Shown piece after piece: positions 47,273 to 57,279 of a stretch of 64,000 nt of DNA. Source of the stretch: Aphanomyces cochlioides (lineage: Eukaryota; Oomycota; Saprolegniomycetes; Saprolegniales; Verrucalvaceae); contig JAHQRK010000001.1 of assembly GCA_019828595.1 (NCBI GenBank), positions 3,720,001 to 3,784,000 on the forward strand. The letters are read 5' to 3'. Position 1 is the first letter of the stretch. The number at the start of each line of letters is the position of its first letter. The position numbers were made by a program, and so were the translations under genes. The notes beneath the pieces are model-generated. The model did not search any database and was not told where the DNA came from. It saw nothing but the letters and a program-made list of their open reading frames with translations.

Positions 47273-48483
47273 TTAGTTGTTGCGAGGCACGCACTGCGAG
47301 TAGTAGCTGTTCCACGCCTTGCACTTGTCTTCCTTGCGGCATTCGGTCTCGCCGTTGTATCCATGACCGCCGCATTGGGACCACGTGGGAAGGCCAGGTT
47401 GGCTCAAGTCTGGCTGGCACTGCGAGTAGTACTCGTTGATCTTGACACAAATGTTTCCAGTGGAGCACGACTTGTCTCCGCGGTAGTCGACGCCGCCACA
47501 TTGTTGCCATACATCGACTTGAACGTCCTTCTGTGGGTTTTGAGACGACCAGACACAACCCCAAGCACTCGTCTTGAGCTTTCTGCACGTGGCATCTTCA
47601 GGAGCCACACACTTGCCGGCCTCGACGTAGCTGCGAGCATTGCGCACACAGTCCCGCGACGCCCACGCTCCCTTCTTCGGACAGCTCCAACCCTTGTCGC
47701 CACAAATTTCACCCGACACGCAGAACGTCGCATCGCCTTCCACACTCACGTTCGTGCATCCTTCCGAGTCTTCCGCGTCCTTCTGGGGTCTTGAGACGAC
47801 CAGACACAACCCCAAGCACCCGTCTTGAGCTTTCTGCACGTGGCATCTTCAGGAGCCACACACTTGCCGGCCTCGACGTAGCTGCGAGCATTGCGCACAC
47901 AGTCCCGCGACGCCCACGCTCCCTTCTTCGGACAGCTCCAACCCTTGTCGCCACAAATTTCACCCGACACGCAGAACGTCGCATCGCCTTCCACACTCAC
48001 GTTCGTGCATCCTTCCGAGTCTTCCGCGTCCTTCTGGGGGTCTTGAGACGACCAGACACAACCCCAAGCACCCGTCTTGAGCTTTCTGCACGTGGCATCT
48101 TCAGGAGCCACACACTTGCCGGCCTCGACGTAGCTGCGAGCATTGCGCACACAGTCCCGCGACGCCCACGCTCCCTTCTTCGGACAGCTCCAACCCTTGT
48201 CGCCACAAATTTCACCCGACACGCAGAACGTCGCATCGCCTTCCACACTCACGTTCGTGCATCCTTCCGAGTCTTCCGCGTCCTTGCATGGCGCAGGGGT
48301 CTTCTTCGGCTCGCACAAGGACAAATATTCGTTCTTCCTGTTGCATTCAAAGTTGGGATCTTCGCAACACACGCCATGGGGCCAGTTCTGACCATTGCAT
48401 TGGCTCCAGTTGGTGCTGCATTGACCAGCTTGGGTGGACACGGCGGAGGCCACAATGGCACCGACAATGAGAGCGACTTGCAT
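47273..48483 (-). pseudogene. CBM1 array copy 17, three modules with 1-bp frameshift
   Basis: The gene spans 1211 bp where intact three-module copies span 1212. One G is missing at the junction between the second and third module (tctggggtc near 47781-47789; other copies have five Gs). Translation from the start at 48483 therefore leaves frame after the second module and stops at about 47746, losing the third module and both C-terminal CBM1 domains. A G-run length error in sequencing is an alternative explanation. Confidence 0.8.
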
Positions 48484-49352
48484 CTTCTCCTGATGGCAAA
48501 TGGAATTATGACTCGTTGGCCATCCCCCCCCTCGACGACACAGACGGCACGATCGTTTGACGCGAGACAACCAACTCGGTTAAGTTCGACTGAGTCCTTC
48601 ACGACACAGACGTGTCCATCCCACGTTGACAAAGAGTCACCCAGATGTCTTTCGACTTGCGGCCAACTTCTTGGCTTGCCTGGCTGGTGACGCAATCACG
48701 ACCTCATACATCACGACCTCACTTCAAGGTCAAGAAGGTTAGGGCAAACGAACACACCCAACCTCCTCACGGCAACCTGGACGAGGTTAGGGTAGCCAGG
48801 CGCTCCCCACGGTCAGGAAAGTCACTTGGAGAGACGACTTGGAAAACTTGATGGAACAAAATGCATGTCGTGTATATACCCTAGACGGCACAGATCGTCG
48901 AACCAACCCGGTTAAGTAGCCAACTCGATTAAGTTGGATTGAGTCATTCACGACACAGACGTGCCCATCCACGTTGACGACCAGCCTCCTACCATCTCAC
49001 TGGAGGCTACGACGAGGTTAGGGCACCCAACCCCTATTACCCAGTTTGTGCAGTGTGGCTCATCCGTGTCAACCTCGGTTAGCTCATTCAGCACCAAATG
49101 AAGCAAAGATGATGGCCAAAACTGGTAACGTTATTCTCCATAATTTCGAAGCATCTTTGTGCCCCTGAGTGGCTCCAGTTTCATATTGCGTATGTTGAGA
49201 ATATGTACAATATGACGAGATATAATGAATCCAACTTGGATTCATTACTTGGATTATCCAAGTAAGCAATGTTTTTGCGTCATGTCAAACATATGGTAAC
49301 TGTCTAATCAACGCGTGGTTCTTCTATCTTGTCACCACATGCAGTGACTTTT

Positions 49353-49598
49353 TCATAGCTCCGTCGGTGAGTTAGAGGAATACATTGCGAAGTAGTAGGA
49401 ATACATTGCGAAGTAGTCGTTCCACGAGATGATGGACGGGTCCTCCACGGTCAGGATGGAGTACAGGTGACGAAGGAATTTGGGAACGTTCGTGTTGCGC
49501 TTCTTTTGGGTCATGAGTGTCTTGGAGAGGAAATTGTAAAATGTCAGTTCTCCACACACATCTTGGGCGGCGGGACAGCTGGTCGCTTGAACTTGCAT
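49353..49598 (-). pseudogene. truncated HSF-type frame, unit 17
   Basis: 81 codons, no change from unit 1. Confidence 0.82.
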
Positions 49599-50016
49599 GG
49601 CATCTTCGTCGAATCGACTCCCCTACTCCGATAAGATCACGTCACCAACACATGGCCGCGTCACATGCCCGAGAGATCTTGCACGGACACCCCCGACCGT
49701 CGCGATGGGGTAACACGCCGATGCGTGCATCGCCTCGTCCACATCGTTGGGACGACCGACCGAGCTCTCTTGGTGGACCGCGTGCCACGTCTGTCGTATC
49801 AGGATTAACTTGGCCCGTGTGCTGGCAGTGATGACGGTGGTACTTCATTTGTACTCTGGATTGGTTTCTCATGGCTTTGTAGGTGGTGGAGGTCACTGCC
49901 AGAGGCATGCTCAGAAGGTGGATACACACTCGACACAAACACAGTCGGAAGAGTCACTTGGAGAGACGACTTGGAAAACTTGATGGAACAAAATGCATGT
50001 CGTGTATTTACAAAAC

Positions 50017-50724
50017 TTAGTTGTTGCGAGGCACGCACTGCGAGTAGTAGCTGTTCCACGCCTTGCACTTGTCTTCCTTGCGGCATTCGGTCTCGCCGTT
50101 GTATCCATGACCGCCGCATTGGGACCACGTGGGAAGGCCAGGTTGGCTCAAGTCTGGCTGGCACTGCGAGTAGTACTCGTTGATCTTGACACAAATGTTT
50201 CCAGTGGAGCACGACTTGTCTCCGCGGTAGTCGACGCCGCCACATTGTTGCCATACATCGACTTGAACGTCCTTCTGTGGGTTTTGAGACGACCAGACAC
50301 AACCCCAAGCACTCGTCTTGAGCTTTCTGCACGTGGCATCTTCAGGAGCCACACACTTGCCGGCCTCGACGTAGCTGCGAGCATTGCGCACACAGTCCCG
50401 CGACGCCCACGCTCCCTTCTTCGGACAGCTCCAACCCTTGTCGCCACAAATTTCACCCGACACGCAGAACGTCGCATCGCCTTCCACACTCACGTTCGTG
50501 CATCCTTCCGAGTCTTCCGCGTCCTTGCATGGCGCAGGGGTCTTCTTCGGCTCGCACAAGGACAAATATTCGTTCTTCCTGTTGCATTCAAAGTTGGGAT
50601 CTTCGCAACACACGCCATGGGGCCAGTTCTGACCATTGCATTGGCTCCAGTTGGTGCTGCATTGACCAGCTTGGGTGGACACGGCGGAGGCCACAATGGC
50701 ACCGACAATGAGAGCGACTTGCAT
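50017..50724 (-). CDS. secreted CBM1 protein, array copy 18 (one module)
   Basis: 235 aa, serine type with TT flank. Confidence 0.88.
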   Translation of the reverse strand: MQVALIVGAIVASAVSTQAGQCSTNWSQCNGQNWPHGVCCEDPNFECNRKNEYLSLCEPKKTPAPCKDAEDSEGCTNVSVEGDATFCVSGEICGDKGWSCPKKGAWASRDCVRNARSYVEAGKCVAPEDATCRKLKTSAWGCVWSSQNPQKDVQVDVWQQCGGVDYRGDKSCSTGNICVKINEYYSQCQPDLSQPGLPTWSQCGGHGYNGETECRKEDKCKAWNSYYSQCVPRNN

Positions 50725-51593
50725 CTTCTCCTGATGGCAAATGGAATTATGACTCGTTGGCCATCCCCCCCCTCGACGACACAGACGGCACGATCGTTTG
50801 ACGCGAGACAACCAACTCGGTTAAGTTCGACTGAGTCCTTCACGACACAGACGTGTCCATCCCACGTTGACAAAGAGTCACCCAGATGTCTTTCGACTTG
50901 CGGCCAACTTCTTGGCTTGCCTGGCTGGTGACGCAATCACGACCTCATACATCACGACCTCACTTCAAGGTCAAGAAGGTTAGGGCAAACGAACACACCC
51001 AACCTCCTCACGGCAACCTGGACGAGGTTAGGGTAGCCAGGCGCTCCCCACGGTCAGGAAAGTCACTTGGAGAGACGACTTGGAAAACTTGATGGAACAA
51101 AATGCATGTCGTGTATATACCCTAGACGGCACAGATCGTCGAACCAACCCGGTTAAGTAGCCAACTCGATTAAGTTGGATTGAGTCATTCACGACACAGA
51201 CGTGCCCATCCACGTTGACGACCAGCCTCCTACCATCTCACTGGAGGCTACGACGAGGTTAGGGCACCCAACCCCTATTACCCAGTTTGTGCAGTGTGGC
51301 TCATCCGTGTCAACCTCGGTTAGCTCATTCAGCACCAAATGAAGCAAAGATGATGGCCAAAACTGGTAACGTTATTCTCCATAATTTCGAAGCATCTTTG
51401 TGCCCCTGAGTGGCTCCAGTTTCATATTGCGTATGTTGAGAATATGTACAATATGACGAGATATAATGAATCCAACTTGGATTCATTACTTGGATTATCC
51501 AAGTAAGCAATGTTTTTGCGTCATGTCAAACATATGGTAACTGTCTAATCAACGCGTGGTTCTTCTATCTTGTCACCACATGCAGTGACTTTT

Positions 51594-51839
51594 TCATAGC
51601 TCCGTCGGTGAGTTAGAGGAATACATTGCGAAGTAGTAGGAATACATTGCGAAGTAGTCGTTCCACGAGATGATGGACGGGTCCTCCACGGTCAGGATGG
51701 AGTACAGGTGACGAAGGAATTTGGGAACGTTCGTGTTGCGCTTCTTTTGGGTCATGAGTGTCTTGGAGAGGAAATTGTAAAATGTCAGTTCTCCACACAC
51801 ATCTTGGGCGGCGGGACAGCTGGTCGCTTGAACTTGCAT
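51594..51839 (-). pseudogene. truncated HSF-type frame, unit 18
   Basis: 81 codons, no change from unit 1. Confidence 0.82.
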
Positions 51840-52257
51840 GGCATCTTCGTCGAATCGACTCCCCTACTCCGATAAGATCACGTCACCAACACATGGCCGC
51901 GTCACATGCCCGAGAGATCTTGCACGGACACCCCCGACCGTCGCGATGGGGTAACACGCCGATGCGTGCATCGCCTCGTCCACATCGTTGGGACGACCGA
52001 CCGAGCTCTCTTGGTGGACCGCGTGCCACGTCTGTCGTATCAGGATTAACTTGGCCCGTGTGCTGGCAGTGATGACGGTGGTACTTCATTTGTACTCTGG
52101 ATTGGTTTCTCATGGCTTTGTAGGTGGTGGAGGTCACTGCCAGAGGCATGCTCAGAAGGTGGATACACACTCGACACAAACACAGTCGGAAGAGTCACTT
52201 GGAGAGACGACTTGGAAAACTTGATGGAACAAAATGCATGTCGTGTATTTACAAAAC

Positions 52258-52965
52258 TTAGTTGTTGCGAGGCACGCACTGCGAGTAGTAGCTGTTCCAC
52301 GCCTTGCACTTGTCTTCCTTGCGGCATTCGGTCTCGCCGTTGTATCCATGACCGCCGCATTGGGACCACGTGGGAAGGCCAGGTTGGCTCAAGTCTGGCT
52401 GGCACTGCGAGTAGTACTCGTTGATCTTGACACAAATGTTTCCAGTGGAGCACGACTTGTCTCCGCGGTAGTCGACGCCGCCACATTGTTGCCATACATC
52501 GACTTGAACGTCCTTCTGTGGGTTTTGAGACGACCAGACACAACCCCAAGCACTCGTCTTGAGCTTTCTGCACGTGGCATCTTCAGGAGCCACACACTTG
52601 CCGGCCTCGACGTAGCTGCGAGCATTGCGCACACAGTCCCGCGACGCCCACGCTCCCTTCTTCGGACAGCTCCAACCCTTGTCGCCACAAATTTCACCCG
52701 ACACGCAGAACGTCGCATCGCCTTCCACACTCACGTTCGTGCATCCTTCCGAGTCTTCCGCGTCCTTGCATGGCGCAGGGGTCTTCTTCGGCTCGCACAA
52801 GGACAAATATTCGTTCTTCCTGTTGCATTCAAAGTTGGGATCTTCGCAACACACGCCATGGGGCCAGTTCTGACCATTGCATTGGCTCCAGTTGGTGCTG
52901 CATTGACCAGCTTGGGTGGACACGGCGGAGGCCACAATGGCACCGACAATGAGAGCGACTTGCAT
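52258..52965 (-). CDS. secreted CBM1 protein, array copy 19 (one module), last of the array
   Basis: 235 aa, serine type with TT flank, like copy 18. It is the copy nearest the intact HSF array. Confidence 0.88.
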   Translation of the reverse strand: MQVALIVGAIVASAVSTQAGQCSTNWSQCNGQNWPHGVCCEDPNFECNRKNEYLSLCEPKKTPAPCKDAEDSEGCTNVSVEGDATFCVSGEICGDKGWSCPKKGAWASRDCVRNARSYVEAGKCVAPEDATCRKLKTSAWGCVWSSQNPQKDVQVDVWQQCGGVDYRGDKSCSTGNICVKINEYYSQCQPDLSQPGLPTWSQCGGHGYNGETECRKEDKCKAWNSYYSQCVPRNN

Positions 52966-53834
52966 CTTCTCCTGATGGCAAATGGAATTATGACTCGTTG
53001 GCCATCCCCCCCCTCGACGACACAGACGGCACGATCGTTTGACGCGAGACAACCAACTCGGTTAAGTTCGACTGAGTCCTTCACGACACAGACGTGTCCA
53101 TCCCACGTTGACAAAGAGTCACCCAGATGTCTTTCGACTTGCGGCCAACTTCTTGGCTTGCCTGGCTGGTGACGCAATCACGACCTCATACATCACGACC
53201 TCACTTCAAGGTCAAGAAGGTTAGGGCAAACGAACACACCCAACCTCCTCACGGCAACCTGGACGAGGTTAGGGTAGCCAGGCGCTCCCCACGGTCAGGA
53301 AAGTCACTTGGAGAGACGACTTGGAAAACTTGATGGAACAAAATGCATGTCGTGTATATACCCTAGACGGCACAGATCGTCGAACCAACCCGGTTAAGTA
53401 GCCAACTCGATTAAGTTGGATTGAGTCATTCACGACACAGACGTGCCCATCCACGTTGACGACCAGCCTCCTACCATCTCACTGGAGGCTACGACGAGGT
53501 TAGGGCACCCAACCCCTATTACCCAGTTTGTGCAGTGTGGCTCATCCGTGTCAACCTCGGTTAGCTCATTCAGCACCAAATGAAGCAAAGATGATGGCCA
53601 AAACTGGTAACGTTATTCTCCATAATTTCGAAGCATCTTTGTGCCCCTGAGTGGCTCCAGTTTCATATTGCGTATGTTGAGAATATGTACAATATGACGA
53701 GATATAATGAATCCAACTTGGATTCATTACTTGGATTATCCAAGTAAGCAATGTTTTTGCGTCATGTCAAACATATGGTAACTGTCTAATCAACGCGTGG
53801 TTCTTCTATCTTGTCACCACATGCAGTGACTTTT

Positions 53835-54080
53835 TCATAGCTCCGTCGGTGAGTTAGAGGAATACATTGCGAAGTAGTAGGAATACATTGCGAAGTAGTC
53901 GTTCCACGAGATGATGGACGGGTCCTCCACGGTCAGGATGGAGTACAGGTGACGAAGGAATTTGGGAACGTTCGTGTTGCGCTTCTTTTGGGTCATGAGT
54001 GTCTTGGAGAGGAAATTGTAAAATGTCAGTTCTCCACACACATCTTGGGCGGCGGGACAGCTGGTCGCTTGAACTTGCAT
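53835..54080 (-). pseudogene. truncated HSF-type frame, unit 19, at the junction with the intact HSF array
   Basis: 81 codons intact. Its upstream spacer (54081-54400) already has the sequence type of the intact array (cgagcgatc, acctccgac) with three 40-bp repeats, so this unit marks the right border of the chimaeric array. Confidence 0.82.
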
Positions 54081-54250
54081 GGCATCTTCGTCGAATCGAC
54101 TCCCCTACTCCGATAAGATCACGTCACCAACACATGGCCGCGTCACATGCCCGAGCGATCTTGCACGGACACCTCCGACCGTCGCGATGGGGTAACACGC
54201 CGATGCGTGCATCGCCTCGTCCACATCGTTGGGACGACCGACCGAGCTCT

Positions 54251-54370
54251 CTTGGTGGACCGTGTGCCACGTCTGTCGTATCCGGATGAACTTGGTGGAC
54301 CGTGTGCCACGTCTGTCGTATCCGGATGAACTTGGTGGACCGCGTGCCACGTCTGTCGTATCCGGATGAA
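54251..54370. repeat. 40-bp minisatellite in HSF spacers, three units (exemplar)
   Basis: Three head-to-tail 40-bp units (cttggtggaccg ... tccggatgaa). The same block occurs at 55210-55329, 56170-56289, 58050-58169, 59010-59129, 59970-60089, 60930-61049, 61890-62009, 62850-62969 and 63810-63929. Units differ mainly by gtg/gcg after ggacc. A single decayed unit is at 11664-11703 and the same place in each CBM1 unit. Confidence 0.88.
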
Positions 54371-54440
54371 CACACGAACGAACGACCCAAGTCAGCCACA
54401 AACCACTTCGATTAAATATGAAATAGAAACGAGGTGAAGT

Positions 54441-55040
54441 CTAGACAAACACCTCGAAGGACAGCGTCGAGACGTCGAACGTGTCGGCCTTGAACCAGTC
54501 GAAGGAATCCTCGAAGGACGTGATGTCCCAGTCTTGGAGCTTGAGGTCGACCGGTTCATCCAAGGCGAGGATGTCGTCGATAGAGATGGTGTCGTTGGAC
54601 CAGACGGACACGTCGGAGGAGGGTTCGTCGAGCGCGTGTTGTTTGCGGGACACGGTCTGCATGTCGTCGGGAGTGGAATGTCGGTGGAGGTGTGTGTGGC
54701 TAAAGGTGCAGACGCACGATTGGGTCTTGGTCCACTTGCGGAAGCCAAAGTAGTTGAGTTGTCTTTGGAAGCTGGCGAGTTTGTTGTGTTTGAAATACTT
54801 GGGCAAGATCTCGTTTTCCAATCGTTGGACGCTGAACAATTGGATGGACATGCCATCGGCAGACCACGAGACGATGGACGGGTCCTCCACGGTCAGGATG
54901 GAGTACAGGTGACGAAGGAATTTGGGAACGTTCGTGTTGCGCTTCTTTTGGGTCATAAGTGTCTTGGAGAGGAAATTGTAAAATGTCAGTTCTCCACACA
55001 CATCTTGGGCGGCGGGACAGCTGGTCGCTTGAACTTGCAT
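54441..55040 (-). CDS. HSF-type DNA-binding transcription factor, array copy 1
   Basis: An intronless nuclear transcription factor of 199 aa. An HSF-type winged-helix DNA-binding domain spans about residues 38-115: VPKFLRHLYSIL (helix 1), SIVSWSADG, the LPKYFKH segment at 79-85, and the recognition helix LASFQRQLNYFGFRKW (88-103), which is almost canonical. The coiled-coil trimerisation region of typical HSFs is not evident; the protein is much shorter than classical HSFs. Residues 150-199 are acidic and aromatic (LQDWDITSFEDSFDWFKADTF), like a transactivation domain. Start: the ATG at 55038-55040, with an in-frame stop about ten codons upstream, so it is well fixed. HSF-like factors are expanded in oomycetes; targets here are unknown. 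Confidence 0.9.
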   Translation of the reverse strand: MQVQATSCPAAQDVCGELTFYNFLSKTLMTQKKRNTNVPKFLRHLYSILTVEDPSIVSWSADGMSIQLFSVQRLENEILPKYFKHNKLASFQRQLNYFGFRKWTKTQSCVCTFSHTHLHRHSTPDDMQTVSRKQHALDEPSSDVSVWSNDTISIDDILALDEPVDLKLQDWDITSFEDSFDWFKADTFDVSTLSFEVFV

Positions 55041-55399
55041 GGCATCTTCGTCGAATCGACTCCCCTACTCCGATAAGATCACGTCACCAACACATGGCCG
55101 CGTCACATGCCCAGCGATCTTGCACGGACACCTCCGACCGTCGCGATGGGGTAACACGCCGATGCGTGCATCGCCTCGTCCACATCGTTGGGACGACCGA
55201 CCGAGCTCTCTTGGTGGACCGTGTGCCACGTCTGTCGTATCCGGATGAACTTGGTGGACCGTGTGCCACGTCTGTCGTATCCGGATGAACTTGGTGGACC
55301 GCGTGCCACGTCTGTCGTATCCGGATGAACACACGAACGAACGACCCAAGTCAGCCACAAACCACTTCGATTAAATATGAAATAGAAACGAGGTGAAGT
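55041..55399. promoter_or_regulatory. HSF intergenic spacer (promoter plus 3' flank of the next copy), exemplar
   Basis: A spacer of about 360 bp separates successive HSF genes. On the minus strand it must hold the promoter of the HSF gene to its left and the 3' end of the gene to its right. It contains the 40-bp minisatellite (55210-55329) and a GC-rich stretch of roughly 150 bp next to the gene start. No TATA or CCAAT box is evident. Minus-strand frames crossing the repeats (HPDTTDVARGPP) result from the 40-bp period and are not called as genes. Confidence 0.55.
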
Positions 55400-55999
55400 C
55401 TAGACAAACACCTCGAAGGACAGCGTCGAGACGTCGAACGTGTCGGCCTTGAACCAGTCGAAGGAATCCTCGAAGGACGTGATGTCCCAGTCTTGGAGCT
55501 TGAGGTCGACCGGTTCATCCAAGGCGAGGATGTCGTCGATAGAGATGGTGTCGTTGGACCAGACGGACACGTCGGAGGAGGGTTCGTCGAGCGCGTGTTG
55601 TTTGCGGGACACGGTCTGCATGTCGTCGGGAGTGGAATGTCGGTGGAGGTGTGTGTGGCTAAAGGTGCAGACGCACGATTGGGTCTTGGTCCACTTGCGG
55701 AAGCCAAAGTAGTTGAGTTGTCTTTGGAAGCTGGCGAGTTTGTTGTGTTTGAAATACTTGGGCAAGATCTCGTTTTCCAATCGTTGGACGCTGAACAATT
55801 GGATGGACATGCCATCGGCAGACCACGAGACGATGGACGGGTCCTCCACGGTCAGGATGGAGTACAGGTGACGAAGGAATTTGGGAACGTTCGTGTTGCG
55901 CTTCTTTTGGGTCATAAGTGTCTTGGAGAGGAAATTGTAAAATGTCAGTTCTCCACACACATCTTGGGCGGCGGGACAGCTGGTCGCTTGAACTTGCAT
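55400..55999 (-). CDS. HSF-type factor, array copy 2
   Basis: 199 aa, no amino-acid change from copy 1. The spacer between this gene's 3' flank and copy 1 lacks one base overall (cccagcgatc), giving the 959-bp spacing. Confidence 0.88.
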   Translation of the reverse strand: MQVQATSCPAAQDVCGELTFYNFLSKTLMTQKKRNTNVPKFLRHLYSILTVEDPSIVSWSADGMSIQLFSVQRLENEILPKYFKHNKLASFQRQLNYFGFRKWTKTQSCVCTFSHTHLHRHSTPDDMQTVSRKQHALDEPSSDVSVWSNDTISIDDILALDEPVDLKLQDWDITSFEDSFDWFKADTFDVSTLSFEVFV

Positions 56000-56359
56000 G
56001 GCATCTTCGTCGAATCGACTCCCCTACTCCGATAAGATCACGTCACCAACACATGGCCGCGTCACATGCCCGAGCGATCTTGCACGGACACCTCCGACCG
56101 TCGCGATGGGGTAACACGCCGATGCGTGCATCGCCTCGTCCACATCGTTGGGACGACCGACCGAGCTCTCTTGGTGGACCGTGTGCCACGTCTGTCGTAT
56201 CCGGATGAACTTGGTGGACCGTGTGCCACGTCTGTCGTATCCGGATGAACTTGGTGGACCGCGTGCCACGTCTGTCGTATCCGGATGAACACACGAACGA
56301 ACGACCCAAGTCAGCCACAAACCACTTCGATTAAATATGAAATAGAAACGAGGTGAAGT

Positions 56360-56959
56360 CTAGACAAACACCTCGAAGGACAGCGTCGAGACGTCGAACG
56401 TGTCGGCCTTGAACCAGTCGAAGGAATCCTCGAAGGACGTGATGTCCCAGTCTTGGAGCTTGAGGTCGACCGGTTCATCCAAGGCGAGGATGTCGTCGAT
56501 AGAGATGGTGTCGTTGGACCAGACGGACACGTCGGAGGAGGGTTCGTCGAGCGCGTGTTGTTTGCGGGACACGGTCTGCATGTCGTCGGGAGTGGAATGT
56601 CGGTGGAGATGTGTGTGGCTAAAGGTGCAGACGCACGATTGGGTCTTGGTCCACTTGCGGAAGCCAAAGTAGTTGAGTTGTCTTTGGAAGCTGGCGAGTT
56701 TGTTGTGTTTGAAATACTTGGGCAAGATCTCGTTTTCCAATCGTTGGACGCTGAACAATTGGATGGACATGCCATCGGCAGACCACGAGACGATGGACGG
56801 GTCCTCCACGGTCAGGATGGAGTACAGGTGACGAAGGAATTTGGGAACGTTCGTGTTGCGCTTCTTTTGGGTCATGAGTGTCTTGGAGAGGAAATTGTAA
56901 AATGTCAGTTCTCCACACACATCTTGGGCGGCGGGACAGCTGGTCGCTTGAACTTGCAT
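56360..56959 (-). CDS. HSF-type factor, array copy 3
   Basis: 199 aa; a silent change in the His codon of HTHLHRH (ggagatgtg on the + strand) distinguishes it, shared only with copy 10. Confidence 0.88.
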   Translation of the reverse strand: MQVQATSCPAAQDVCGELTFYNFLSKTLMTQKKRNTNVPKFLRHLYSILTVEDPSIVSWSADGMSIQLFSVQRLENEILPKYFKHNKLASFQRQLNYFGFRKWTKTQSCVCTFSHTHLHRHSTPDDMQTVSRKQHALDEPSSDVSVWSNDTISIDDILALDEPVDLKLQDWDITSFEDSFDWFKADTFDVSTLSFEVFV

Positions 56960-57129
56960 GGCATCTTCGTCGAATCGACTCCCCTACTCCGATAAGATCA
57001 CGTCACCAACACATGGCCGCGTCACATGCCCGAGCGATCTTGCACGGACACCTCCGACCGTCGCGATGGGGTAACACGCCGATGCGTGCATCGCCTCGTC
57101 CACATCGTTGGGACGACCGACCGAGCTCT

Positions 57130-57209
57130 CTTGGTGGACCGTGTGCCACGTCTGTCGTATCCGGATGAACTTGGTGGACCGCGTGCCACGTCTGTCGTAT
57201 CCGGATGAA
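57130..57209. repeat. 40-bp minisatellite, two-unit variant
   Basis: Only two 40-bp units occur here, which accounts exactly for the 920-bp period between HSF copies 3 and 4. Confidence 0.88.
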
Positions 57210-57279
57210 CACACGAACGAACGACCCAAGTCAGCCACAAACCACTTCGATTAAATATGAAATAGAAACGAGGTGAAGT

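Larger units (their letters stand above)
9372..54104 (-). repeat. tandem array of 19 composite CBM1/HSF-fragment units
   Basis: Nineteen head-to-tail units, judged from a marker in each unit recurring at 10979, 13471, 15710, 17951, 20191, 22430, 24669, 27160, 29399, 31640, 34383, 36625, 39368, 41607, 44099, 46340, 49084, 51325 and 53566. Spacings are about 2240 bp, or that plus 252 or 504 bp. Within a unit, read on the minus strand: HSF-like upstream spacer, truncated HSF frame, AT-rich spacer with inverted repeats, CBM1 gene, 55-bp repeat. Units differ by only scattered substitutions and small indels. The first unit differs at its left end, where it abuts the HSF 3' remnant. Confidence 0.95.

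Noticed and set aside
9372..54104. Transposon with its own transposase, integrase or reverse transcriptase driving the amplification
   Set aside because: No transposase, reverse transcriptase or long terminal repeat frame is found in any unit; the 55-bp direct repeats alone are not enough to call a mobile element.
54534..55076. 180-aa + strand frame opposite each HSF gene
   Set aside because: Antisense shadow of the HSF coding sequence; no domain recognised, and conservation is explained by the tandem repeat.
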